From Acidimicrobiaceae bacterium (lineage in GTDB: Bacteria; Actinomycetota; Acidimicrobiia; Acidimicrobiales; Ilumatobacteraceae): DNA of 64,000 nt. Positions within the stretch are counted from its first letter, which is position 1; each line of letters opens with the position of its first letter. Position numbers and translations under genes: made by a program. The notes beneath the pieces were generated by a model that saw only the letters and a list, made by a program, of their open reading frames with translations, had not been told where the DNA came from and ran no database searches. The stretch is from positions 248,001 to 312,000 of the forward strand of contig JADKGZ010000001.1 in NCBI GenBank assembly GCA_016722025.1, given 5' to 3'. This document shows positions 26,646-34,704 of this stretch, in pieces.

Positions 26646-27772
26646 GCGCGACGCCTCACACCACGCAGTGGCCTCCGGCCCGCCATGCGCCGGTACATCA
26701 CCACCAGGAGCATGACCACCGACACCGCGAGAGCAGCGATGACAGCGACCGCACCCTGCCTCGAGATCGGGTAGTGCACCAGCAGGCGCAGCATCGCCGC
26801 CGTGCTGACCACCCACGCGACGATGGCGAAGCGGGCGGTGACATCTTCCAACTGGGTGAGCTCGTGATCGCGGCTGACGGCGGTCTGGCCGGCGCCCTCG
26901 GTTCGCAGCAGCGACTCGAGCCACCGAACCGGCGACGACACCACGATCAGGACAGTGGGCGCCCAGATGGCCATCACGCCGGCGATCCACCGTTCGTCGG
27001 GCACCGAGACACGGGTCTGCCCGTTGACCGCGGCGGCGCACCCGAACGTGGCGACAGCAGTGACCACGATGACGAGCAGCGCCTTCACGTAGCGCAGCAC
27101 GATCACCTGCAGGCGCAGCATGTGGCGCACGATGCCGTATTCGATCTTGGCGACTTCCTCCACCAGCGTGCGGCGCCGAGCGGCAGCCAGTTCGAAGAGT
27201 GCCTCGGCGCGTGCCCGGTCGGCTTCGGTTGCGGTGTCGTCGACGAGGCCCGGATAGGCAGCGAGCTGCTTGTCGATGCGGGCACGGGCGCGATCGTTGC
27301 CGGGCACCAACAGGCCAACGGTGGCGGGGGCGCGGTGCACCGCCTCGTAGGCGGCATTGGTGGCTTCGTCGAACTCGTCGATGGGCATGCGCAGCCCGGT
27401 GAGCGTGAAGCGCGGCGTGAACACCTCGCCATCGGCGTGCACGACGTGATTGGCATGGAAGTAGAAGCGAGTGAGCTCGATGACCACCAACCACAGCACC
27501 ACCAGCGCCAGCACGATCGACAACGCGACTGCGATCATCAGCAAACCTCGCGACCACGACACCGGGCCGGCCAGCAGCGCACGCAGCACCTGCAGCACGG
27601 CATCGCGTTCCAATGCCGGCAACAGCACCAGGATGCCAGCACCGGAGAGCAGCGCGGTGGCCACGCGGTGCATGGTTGACAGGCGCACTTCGCAACGCTG
27701 CAGGAAGCCGCGCATCGCCGCTCGTTCATCGGCGTTGGCGGCAGCAGCGGCACCCTCGACCGGATCACTCAT
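26642..27772 (-). CDS. Membrane protein of unknown function, coupled to P450
   Basis: A 376-aa protein with about six hydrophobic segments (LLSGAGILVLLPAL, LLMIAVALSIVLALVVLWLVV, ALLVIVVTAVATFGCAAAV, IAGVMAIWAPTVLIVV, FAIVAWVVSTAAMLRLL, VIAALAVSVVMLLVV). A central cytoplasmic region of about 130 aa is helical and charged (EADRARAEALFELAAARRR). ATG 27772 is used; the frame remains open to 29101, but that is antisense to the acyl-CoA dehydrogenase. It overlaps the P450 gene by four bases, so the two products may act together at the membrane. No family was recognised. Confidence 0.72.
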   Translation of the reverse strand: MSDPVEGAAAAANADERAAMRGFLQRCEVRLSTMHRVATALLSGAGILVLLPALERDAVLQVLRALLAGPVSWSRGLLMIAVALSIVLALVVLWLVVIELTRFYFHANHVVHADGEVFTPRFTLTGLRMPIDEFDEATNAAYEAVHRAPATVGLLVPGNDRARARIDKQLAAYPGLVDDTATEADRARAEALFELAAARRRTLVEEVAKIEYGIVRHMLRLQVIVLRYVKALLVIVVTAVATFGCAAAVNGQTRVSVPDERWIAGVMAIWAPTVLIVVSSPVRWLESLLRTEGAGQTAVSRDHELTQLEDVTARFAIVAWVVSTAAMLRLLVHYPISRQGAVAVIAALAVSVVMLLVVMYRRMAGRRPLRGVRRRA

Positions 27773-27868
27773 GCCGGACCGGGCCTCGCACCACGAAGAA
27801 CATGCTCGGCACGCTAGTACCTGCGCTCCACATTGAACCGTGTGGCCCTGCACGGCGAGACTGGCCGG

Positions 27869-29074
27869 ATGAGTGCTTCTGACGATTCCCAGCTGGCCCG
27901 CGTCACGGCCGCCATCGACACCCTGCTGGCCGATCACCCGCCGGCCACCACCGACGACCGCGAGTTTCGCGGCCGCCGCTACGACGCCGGGCTGGCGTGG
28001 GTGCACTTCCCCGAGCACTTCGGTGGCCTCGGCGTTCGGCCCGACCTGAACCGGCTCGTCGAGGAGCGTTGCCGCAAGGCCGGCGCGAAGGCCACAGATG
28101 CGAGCACGTTCTTCATGGCGCTCGCCGGCCCCACCATCGTCACGCACGGCAGCGACGAGCAGAAGCAGCGCTTCCTGCGCCCGATGTTCACGGGTGAGGA
28201 GAAGTGGTGCCAGCTGTTCAGCGAGCCGGGCGCGGGCAGCGACTTCGCCGGCCTGTCCACGAAGGCCGTGCGCGACGGCGACGAATGGATCGTCAACGGC
28301 CAGAAGGTGTGGAACACGTTGGCCCACCTGGGTGACTGGGGCATGCTCGTCACCCGCACCGATCCGGAGGCGCCGAAGCACAAGGGCATGACCTACTTCG
28401 CGCTCGACATGCGGTTGCCCGGTGTGGAGGTGCGTCCGCTGCGCCAGATCACCGGCGAGGCCGAGTTCAACGAGGTCTACATGACCGACGCGCGCGTGCC
28501 CGACGATTGCCGCATCGGCGCGGTCGGCGAAGGCTGGCGGGCGGCGCTGACAACGCTGATGAACGAACGCACGGCCATCGGCTCCGGCAGCGGGGGCGGC
28601 AAGCGCAAGGGCCCCATCGACGAGGCCATCCGCCTGTTCAAGCTGTTGCCCACCGAGCAGCAGACGGGCGCCAAGCGCGACCACCTGATGCAGCTGTACT
28701 GCACCTCCGAGGTCAGCCTGCTCACCAATGCACGCGGCGCCGCCAAGGCCAAGGCCGGCAACCCGGGGCCGGAGGGTTCGATCGCGAAGCTGGCGCTCAG
28801 CAACTTCAACAAGGTGTGCACCGAGTTCTGCATGGAGCTGCTGGGCGCCGACGCGATGGTCGGCTACGACTTCACGTTCCGCCGCCCGGAGAACCTGTCG
28901 GTCGACGGAATGGACCACGGCATTCGCCACAGCTTCCTGCGCGCTCGCGCCAACAGCATCGAAGGCGGCACCACCGAGATCATGAAGAACATCCTCGGCG
29001 AGCAGATGCTGGGCCTGCCCGGCGAGCCCAGGGTCGACAAGGACGTGGCCTGGAGCAAGGTGCCGCGCAGCTGA
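27869..29074 (+). CDS. Acyl-CoA dehydrogenase, FadE-like
   Basis: A 401-aa acyl-CoA dehydrogenase. FSEPGAGSDFAGL is the flavin/substrate signature, WIVNGQKVWNTLAHLGDWG the middle beta-domain, and the C-terminal block ends SIEGGTTEIMKNILGEQMLGLP. The catalytic base at the usual C-terminal position is the Glu of TTEIM. This subclass resembles mycobacterial FadE proteins that act on steroid or branched acyl-CoAs. ATG 27869 is chosen; an earlier in-frame start at 27833 overlaps the divergent promoter region. It is divergent from the membrane/P450 operon. Confidence 0.9.
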   Translation: MSASDDSQLARVTAAIDTLLADHPPATTDDREFRGRRYDAGLAWVHFPEHFGGLGVRPDLNRLVEERCRKAGAKATDASTFFMALAGPTIVTHGSDEQKQRFLRPMFTGEEKWCQLFSEPGAGSDFAGLSTKAVRDGDEWIVNGQKVWNTLAHLGDWGMLVTRTDPEAPKHKGMTYFALDMRLPGVEVRPLRQITGEAEFNEVYMTDARVPDDCRIGAVGEGWRAALTTLMNERTAIGSGSGGGKRKGPIDEAIRLFKLLPTEQQTGAKRDHLMQLYCTSEVSLLTNARGAAKAKAGNPGPEGSIAKLALSNFNKVCTEFCMELLGADAMVGYDFTFRRPENLSVDGMDHGIRHSFLRARANSIEGGTTEIMKNILGEQMLGLPGEPRVDKDVAWSKVPRS

Positions 29075-29144
29075 CGCCGGCACGGCGGGCAGCGAACGCA
29101 CATGACGGCATCCCGCAGGACCGGGCCATCCGAGGTGAACCGAG

Positions 29145-29597
29145 TCAGCGGGTGATCCAGGGCGTGACCACGAGGCCGACCACGCGCAGGCGGATCGGGC
29201 TGCTGGGCACCGCGACGCGGAAGCGACCGAACTCGTCGGCGACCACTTCGATGGGGTCGCCGTCTTCCACCTCCACCAGCAGCTGGGCGTCGGTGGGTGG
29301 GCTCAGCTGGCCCACGATGATCGGTGCGCCGGCGTGCAGCTCGAGGTCGATGGAGACGTGGTCGTTGACGAAGCTGAGCAGGCGTGCCTCGGCTTCCGGA
29401 GCACGCATCGCCACCAGCTCGCCCGCCGAGGCGGAGTCGAACGCGAGCGCTGCCAGCTCCTCGGAGAGCAGATCCATGTCGATCGCCGCATACGCGGCGT
29501 CGAGCGCAGCGTCGGGAATGGGCTCGTAGGCGTCGAGCGTCTCGGCCAGCAACTGGGCAAGCCGATCGTCGTTCATGTGGTGCATTCGGTCGTTCAT
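29145..29597 (-). CDS. Companion protein of the ECF sigma/CHAT locus
   Basis: A 150-aa acidic protein. The first 60 residues are helical (RLAQLLAETLDAYEPIPDAAL, SEELAALAFDSAS). The second half is a small beta-rich domain (LELHAGAPIIVGQLSPP, VEVEDGDPIEVVADEFGRF, RLRVVGLVVTPWI) resembling a carboxypeptidase-regulatory-like or beta-sandwich fold. From memory, similar two-part proteins sit directly after ECF sigma factors near CHAT and subtilase genes in other actinobacteria; this was not verified. It starts one base after the sigma-factor stop, implying a fixed operon. An anti-sigma or adaptor role is plausible but there is no zinc-finger motif or membrane segment. ATG 29576 is an alternative start. 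Confidence 0.7.
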   Translation of the reverse strand: MNDRMHHMNDDRLAQLLAETLDAYEPIPDAALDAAYAAIDMDLLSEELAALAFDSASAGELVAMRAPEAEARLLSFVNDHVSIDLELHAGAPIIVGQLSPPTDAQLLVEVEDGDPIEVVADEFGRFRVAVPSSPIRLRVVGLVVTPWITR

Positions 29598-29598
29598 C

Positions 29599-30195
29599 TC
29601 ACTCAGTTCCGCCGTTCAGGAAGGGGGCCAGCTCCGGGCTCGTGCGCAACCGCTGCAAGCAGCGCGCCCGGGTGGGGCCGATGGAGCCGTGGGGCAGGTT
29701 GAGCACCCGGCTGATCTCGTCGTAACCGATCGGAGGGTCGGCGGAGAGCATGCGCATCAGCGCCTGATGCTCGGGCGAGAGGCTGCTGAACGCGGCGTAC
29801 AGTGCGGTGCGCAGCTCGTCGCTCTCCAGCCCCTCACCATGGTCGCCGTGGTCCACCGTGCGCAGGGGCAGCTCGGCCATGGGCACCAGCTTGGAGCGCC
29901 GCCGCGACACCGTGTTCGCTTCGTTGCGAGCCGTGGTTGCCACCCACCCGGGCAGCTTCTCCGGCTCGCGTACAGTGGCCAACCGCTCGTGCAGGCGGAA
30001 GAAGGTGCTCGCAAACGCATCGTTGCGGTCCTCCTCGGAAAGGTCGTAGCTGTAGATGACCTTCCACGCGACACCCTTCAAGCGGTTGACAAGATCGCGC
30101 CAGGCCCGCTGGTCGCGCTCCAACGCCCGAGCCACGAGGGCGGGCAGATCGGAGGAGGACTGGTGGCGGGGGTCCACTGTCGTCAGCCTAGGCAC
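29599..30195 (-). CDS. ECF RNA polymerase sigma factor
   Basis: A sigma-70 family protein of about 198 aa. Region 2 spans ALERDQRAWRDLVNRLKGVAWKV to RNDAFASTFFRLHERL with ARNEANTVSRRR after it. Region 4 is LRTALYAAFSSLSPEHQALM with the helix-turn-helix IGYDEISRVLNLPHGSIGPTRARCLQRL. Regions 1 and 3 are absent, as expected for ECF sigmas. GTG 30195 is used; GTG 30177 is an alternative. It lies 62 bases after the CHAT gene and one base before the 150-aa companion, so it is probably co-expressed with both. No anti-sigma factor of the usual membrane type is adjacent. Confidence 0.88.
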   Translation of the reverse strand: MPRLTTVDPRHQSSSDLPALVARALERDQRAWRDLVNRLKGVAWKVIYSYDLSEEDRNDAFASTFFRLHERLATVREPEKLPGWVATTARNEANTVSRRRSKLVPMAELPLRTVDHGDHGEGLESDELRTALYAAFSSLSPEHQALMRMLSADPPIGYDEISRVLNLPHGSIGPTRARCLQRLRTSPELAPFLNGGTE

Positions 30196-30257
30196 GCATC
30201 ACAGAGACGGCCACAGCGAGCTGGATACACGAATCCTCCGGGCGGACGCGGGTTTCG

Positions 30258-32930
30258 CTAGTTCTCCCGCGCAGCAACGCAGGTGAACGACGCCGCGGCG
30301 GCGACGAGGTCGACGCGTTCCTCTGCGATGGCCTGTCGCACACAGCTGCCCAGCGCGACATCGGGAGCCTGGCCACGCCGCATTGCCGAGTGGATCGCCA
30401 CAGCAACATCGGCTGCCGCGGCGTCGGCCACTGGCATCAACGGAGCGACCAACGTGCGCACACCCAGCGCCATCAGCACGGCCGAGGTGCCCAACAGCTC
30501 ATCGCCGGGCAGCACACCGCTGCGACCGGCACTGCATGCCGTGAGCACCACCGTGGCGGGCACCGCCTCCAGCTCTTCGAGCTCGTGCACGTGCAACGGG
30601 CCGTCGTGCAGGTGCAGCGTGGAGAACATCGGGTTGTCCATTCGAAAAGTGCCGTGAGCAGCGACGTGCACGAGCGTCGACCGACCCATCGCCTCCAGCA
30701 CCGCGGCGACCGTTGCATCCCTGCCGGCCAGCACCTGTGCTCTCGGGTAGAGGCGACGGAGTGCGGTCACCTCCGCGGCTGCGTGATGAAGATGCGGCCC
30801 GGCAACGACGAGGACCCGAGCGGGGCGGGGCGCGCCGGCGGCACGCGACCACCACGCCGCGCTGGGAGCGACGACGAGGCCGTGACCCTGCTCGGCAGCC
30901 GGCAGTGCACCCCAGAACACATCGTGCAGCGCGCCCGTCGGCACCACCGTCATCGGGCCGGGGGCACAGCGGCGCATCACCGGCCCGAGCACGCAGGCCG
31001 CCAGCTCGTTGCGGGCGAGCTCGAATGCCTGCAGTGCCCGCAGCGGGCTGCCCGCACCGGTCGACATGCGCCGCAACGAGAAGGCGAGATGGTCGTTGGC
31101 CGCCGCCACCTGCGCCGCGGAACCGATCTCCACCAGGCGGGTCGTGCCCGCATGGCAGACGACAGCGAGGAGCGCTCCGTCGACCTCGAGGTACTCGACG
31201 AGCGTCCTGTCACCGAGGACGCGCAGCAGATCAGCGGTGCGAAACGCCGTCGAGCCGGATGAGCCGCCCGAACGTTGACGGTTCGCGCGGCCCACGTCGC
31301 GTTCCAGGCCGGCCACCTCAGCTGCGAGCGCGGCAACTCGCTCGGGCTGCTGCGGGAGCGCCTCGATCAGTTCGGCCCGAGCACGCCGAAGCGAGCTCAG
31401 CAAGTCGGGTGGCAGATGGCGCTCCGTCGCTTCTCCGGGCGCACCCATTGCGCCGCCACGCCAGCGTTCGCACCACTCCAAGACGCTGGACGGGCGGCGT
31501 TGCTCGCACGCAAGGCGCAGGCCGAGCGCAGCAAGTGGCGAGCCCAGACGACCGGCGGTCGCGCGTAGCTCCACCGCGCCGAGCGAGGCGCGATACTCGT
31601 CCACCGACCGCAGCCCGGCAGCGAGCGCCCGCAACGCACCTCTGCGATCGCCATCCGCAAGATCGAGCAGCGCGGCAGCGTGCCACGCTTCGGCACGTAC
31701 TCGAGCGACGGGGTGAGTGCGGGCATCGGAGGCGGCTGACAGCGCGCTGCGAGCGATGTCGAAGCGACCAGCGACGAGCGCCAGTCGCCCGATCAGCACT
31801 CGCACCTCGGTCGCTTCGCCGGTCCAGCGGTACCGCTCCATCTGGTCGGCGGCGCGACGCAGCCGGACGAACTGTCGCAGCACACCGGAACGGGCGGCGC
31901 CGTCGGCCTGTGCCATCGACGTGATCAGCCAGTAGTTGGCAAAGGCGGCCCACGCGCCACGCCCCGCTTCGGTGAAGAGCGCCACCGCTTCCTGCGCAGC
32001 GGCCGCTGCACCCGTTGCGTCGCCGGCGAGCAGCCGCGCTCGCGCAGCCATGATCAACGCTTCGGCCAGTTGTGCGACGTTGCCGCCGGACCGGGTGGAT
32101 GCGACGACGCCTGCCGCGAGTCGCTCGGCCTCGTCGGCGAGGCCGGCCTCCAACAACACCGCGCACTCGTCGATGTCGAGGTCGCCGAGGTATCGCCCCG
32201 CCGACCCGAGCGTCGCATACTGGGCGCGCGCGTCGGCAAAGCCGCGCAACGCTGCGGGCACGTCGCCCAGCCGCCCGTGCAGGTAACCCAGGTTGTGCGC
32301 CGCGCCGGCGGCGAGGAGGTGCTGGCCGAGCTGCACCGCCATCTCCTGCGACCGGGTGAAGTCGGCGAGCGCCTCGTCGAACCGTCCGAGCTGCACGAGC
32401 GCGACGCCGCGGTTGGAGTAGAGCCGCGTCGCTGCGATCTCGTCACCGGCCGCCAGCAGCAAGGGCAGGCCCGCGTCGTACGCCGCGATGGCTTCTTCGC
32501 GGTCGCCGGCCGAGGCCAGCACGAAGCCGCGCTGCATGCGCAGTCGGCCGAGCGGCCCTGCGCGCAGCATCGGCTCGGCCAGTGCCAGCTGATCGAGCGC
32601 AGCGGCGTTGTCGCCTCTCGCCGACAGGCACACCGACCAGCTGATGCGCACTTCGGCGGCGAGATCGAACTGTTCTGTATCCACGGCGAGCGCGACGGCA
32701 TCTGTGTAGAGAGTGAGCGCTGCATCGATCGCCCCACCGTCGTGCGCAAGCCGACCGAGACCCCACCACGCGATCACCCTCGCGGTCGGGCCCGCGGATC
32801 GCGATCGCACGACTGCCGCCAGCAGCCGCTGGGCGGCCGGCGGGTCGGCCTGCACCATGTCGAAGCCGGTTCGCGCGCGGTGCTCCTGGTCACGTGTCAG
32901 CCGGACAATGCCCCCGGCGCCGTCTGTCAT
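30258..32930 (-). CDS. CHAT-domain protease with N-terminal TPR repeats
   Basis: About 890 aa. The first 560 residues are tandem helical repeats of TPR type (for example RLYSNRGVALVQLGRFDEAL, HNLGYLHGRLGDVPAALRGF, ALIMAARARLLAGDATGAA). After a coiled linker, the C-terminal 300 residues form a CHAT (caspase-like) domain. The catalytic His is His759 in HVAAHG and the nucleophile is Cys799 in LTACSAGR, both intact. TPR-CHAT proteins act as regulated cysteine proteases, with the TPR region binding a regulator or substrate (as in gasdermin or type III-E CRISPR systems). No signal peptide is seen. ATG 32930 is chosen over TTG 32996. It is divergent from the subtilase. Confidence 0.9.
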   Translation of the reverse strand: MTDGAGGIVRLTRDQEHRARTGFDMVQADPPAAQRLLAAVVRSRSAGPTARVIAWWGLGRLAHDGGAIDAALTLYTDAVALAVDTEQFDLAAEVRISWSVCLSARGDNAAALDQLALAEPMLRAGPLGRLRMQRGFVLASAGDREEAIAAYDAGLPLLLAAGDEIAATRLYSNRGVALVQLGRFDEALADFTRSQEMAVQLGQHLLAAGAAHNLGYLHGRLGDVPAALRGFADARAQYATLGSAGRYLGDLDIDECAVLLEAGLADEAERLAAGVVASTRSGGNVAQLAEALIMAARARLLAGDATGAAAAAQEAVALFTEAGRGAWAAFANYWLITSMAQADGAARSGVLRQFVRLRRAADQMERYRWTGEATEVRVLIGRLALVAGRFDIARSALSAASDARTHPVARVRAEAWHAAALLDLADGDRRGALRALAAGLRSVDEYRASLGAVELRATAGRLGSPLAALGLRLACEQRRPSSVLEWCERWRGGAMGAPGEATERHLPPDLLSSLRRARAELIEALPQQPERVAALAAEVAGLERDVGRANRQRSGGSSGSTAFRTADLLRVLGDRTLVEYLEVDGALLAVVCHAGTTRLVEIGSAAQVAAANDHLAFSLRRMSTGAGSPLRALQAFELARNELAACVLGPVMRRCAPGPMTVVPTGALHDVFWGALPAAEQGHGLVVAPSAAWWSRAAGAPRPARVLVVAGPHLHHAAAEVTALRRLYPRAQVLAGRDATVAAVLEAMGRSTLVHVAAHGTFRMDNPMFSTLHLHDGPLHVHELEELEAVPATVVLTACSAGRSGVLPGDELLGTSAVLMALGVRTLVAPLMPVADAAAADVAVAIHSAMRRGQAPDVALGSCVRQAIAEERVDLVAAAASFTCVAAREN

Positions 32931-32944
32931 GCTGTGCACACCCC

Positions 32945-32978
32945 ATCGATCGATCCACTGCCACCGTAAACGATCGAT
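32945..32978. promoter_or_regulatory. Dyad in the CHAT/subtilase divergent promoter region
   Basis: ATCGATCG at 32945-32952 and CGATCGAT at 32971-32978 form an inverted pair, separated by 18 bases, in the 98-base gap between the divergent CHAT and subtilase genes. The position between both start codons suits a shared operator or a binding site for the locus regulator. The arms are themselves palindromic, so chance occurrence is possible. Confidence 0.4.
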
Positions 32979-33028
32979 CTCGGCTCGCACCCCCAATCGC
33001 CCTCACGCTTCGCCTCAGGAGTCCGCAC

Positions 33029-34609
33029 ATGTCCGAGCTGCCCGTACCGAATCCTTCCGATCAGCCGCCGACTGGCGTTGACCCGAGCGTCGAGCCCGAT
33101 TCCGCCCGTTGGCGCAGATCCATCCGAGTGAGCGGGTCGGGTGGTGGCTTCGTGTATCGCGTCGGCGAGCTGATCGTCGACACCGATGCGACCGACCTCG
33201 TCGCTCGGCTGGTGGGCCAGCCGGGGCTCGAGGGCACCACCATCGACGGCTCGTCGCTGACGTTGTTGACCGGCATCCCCGGTGAGCTCGGCGTCGCTGC
33301 TGCGGTGCGGGCCCGCGGCTTTCGGGCACAACCCAACCACGTCGTGTTCGCTGCTGCCGGAGTGCACGCCAACCCAGCCATGCACGCCAACCCAGCCATG
33401 CACGCCAACCCAGCCATGCACGCCAACCCAGCCATGCACGCCAACCCAGCCATGCACGCCAACCCAGCCATGCACGCCAACCCAGCCATGCACGCCAACC
33501 CAGCCATGCACGCCAACCCAGCCATGCACGCCAACCCGGCCATGCACGCCAACCTCGTGCTGCTCGCGAACCTGCTGGCCCTGGCGAACCCGGCGATGCA
33601 TGCCAACTCGGGTGTCGGGTCGTGCAGCTGTGGCTGCGGTTGCACACCCACCCGAGGGTGCGGCGTCGCCGAGACCGCCTCTGCCGACCTCGCCGCACCT
33701 CCCACACTCAGCTCGGTGGAGTGGACGCCCGAGGAGCCCGAGCTGTGGCGTGGCAGACAGTACAGCCGGCCGGCAGTCGACTCTCACGTGCTCGTCCTCG
33801 ACACCGGGCTGGCACCCGACGCCATCGGCGGCAAGATCAGCGGCGTGCACGCGCGCAGCAAGGAAGCCTGGGGCCCGACGAAGAAGAAGCTGCCACCGCC
33901 GAAACCCGACACCGACAACCGCGACCCGCACGACGCCAACAACGACGATTGGCTGGATCCCGTCGCCGGGCACGGCACGTTCATCGCCGGCATCATCGCC
34001 CGCCTTGCGCCCGGTGCCGAGGTGGCGGTGGGCAAGGTTCTCGAGAACACGGGCGAAGGCGACGACGCCGACATCGCGTTCCGCATCAACGCGGTCATCC
34101 AAGCGGGCCAACGGCCCGACATCCTGGTGCTCAGCTGCTCCTGCTACTCCGAGAACGACAACGCGCCACTCGGCCTCGCCTCCGCCGTCGCTCGCATCCA
34201 GGCGCTGGGCACCGTCGTCGTCGCGGCAGCAGGCAACGACGGGTCGTGCCGCGTGACGTGGCCGGCAGCCTTGCCGGGTGTCATCTCGGTCGGGGCGCTC
34301 GGCCCCGACGGACCCGCCGAGTTCAGCAACTGGGGGTCGTGGGTGAAGGCTTGCGCCCCGGGAGTCGACGTGGTCGGCAGCTTCTACAACGGCGTCGACG
34401 AACACGACGACGAGAACCCGAAGTCCTCCGACTTCCAGGGTTGGGCGAGGTGGAGCGGCACCTCGTTCGCGGCCCCCATCGTCGCCGCCGCCATCGCCCG
34501 CGAGCAGTCGCTGTACGGCATCTCGGCGGTGGAGGCCGCCGATCGCGTCGTGCACGATCGCCGGCTGTATCGCATTCCGGGAATGGGCACCGTCGTCAAC
34601 GTGCACTGA
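33029..34609 (+). CDS. Cytoplasmic subtilisin-like (S8) serine protease with MHANPA repeats
   Basis: A 526-aa protease. An unstructured start is followed by a small alpha/beta domain (about residues 38-110), which may be a propeptide-like inhibitor domain. Ten HANPA repeats (112-171) come next, then a spacer with degenerate copies, and a cysteine-rich stretch with Cys199, 201, 203, 205 and 211. The S8 catalytic domain starts near 250: Asp258 (LVLDTG), His315 (GHGTFIAG), oxyanion Asn403 (AAAGNDG) and Ser479 (GTSFAAP) are all intact. No signal peptide or membrane anchor is present, unusual for a subtilase, so it probably acts inside the cell. AGGAG at 33017-33021 is well placed for ATG 33029. 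It is divergent from the CHAT/ECF operon. Confidence 0.92.
   Translation: MSELPVPNPSDQPPTGVDPSVEPDSARWRRSIRVSGSGGGFVYRVGELIVDTDATDLVARLVGQPGLEGTTIDGSSLTLLTGIPGELGVAAAVRARGFRAQPNHVVFAAAGVHANPAMHANPAMHANPAMHANPAMHANPAMHANPAMHANPAMHANPAMHANPAMHANPAMHANLVLLANLLALANPAMHANSGVGSCSCGCGCTPTRGCGVAETASADLAAPPTLSSVEWTPEEPELWRGRQYSRPAVDSHVLVLDTGLAPDAIGGKISGVHARSKEAWGPTKKKLPPPKPDTDNRDPHDANNDDWLDPVAGHGTFIAGIIARLAPGAEVAVGKVLENTGEGDDADIAFRINAVIQAGQRPDILVLSCSCYSENDNAPLGLASAVARIQALGTVVVAAAGNDGSCRVTWPAALPGVISVGALGPDGPAEFSNWGSWVKACAPGVDVVGSFYNGVDEHDDENPKSSDFQGWARWSGTSFAAPIVAAAIAREQSLYGISAVEAADRVVHDRRLYRIPGMGTVVNVH
33362..33541 (+). repeat. Ten tandem 18-base repeats encoding HANPA units
   Basis: Ten consecutive copies of an 18-base unit (ATGCACGCCAACCCAGCC) lie inside the subtilase gene. 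The first copy begins GTG instead of ATG and the tenth has CCG instead of CCA; the other eight are identical. Degenerate copies continue to about 33610. Near-perfect identity at DNA level points to recent expansion and likely length variation between strains. It is in frame and encodes (M/V)HANPA. Confidence 0.95.
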
Positions 34610-34614
34610 ACGAA

Positions 34615-34645
34615 CGCTCGCATCCTCGCGAGATGCAATCGAGCG
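34615..34645. terminator. Nested hairpin after the subtilase gene
   Basis: CGCTCG (34615-34620) pairs with CGAGCG (34640-34645), and CATC with GATG inside, six bases after the subtilase stop. There is no U-run. It could end the subtilase transcript before glnS, but the stem is interrupted. Confidence 0.35.
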
Positions 34646-34704
34646 GGTCAGCAGCGTTGCCTTCAGATACCGTCTCGGGTCGTCCCCACCCTGCGAGAGA
34701 ACTG

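Noticed and set aside
33362..33541. Tandem 18-base repeats as a CRISPR array
   Set aside because: Units are directly abutting without spacers and are in frame within a protease gene.
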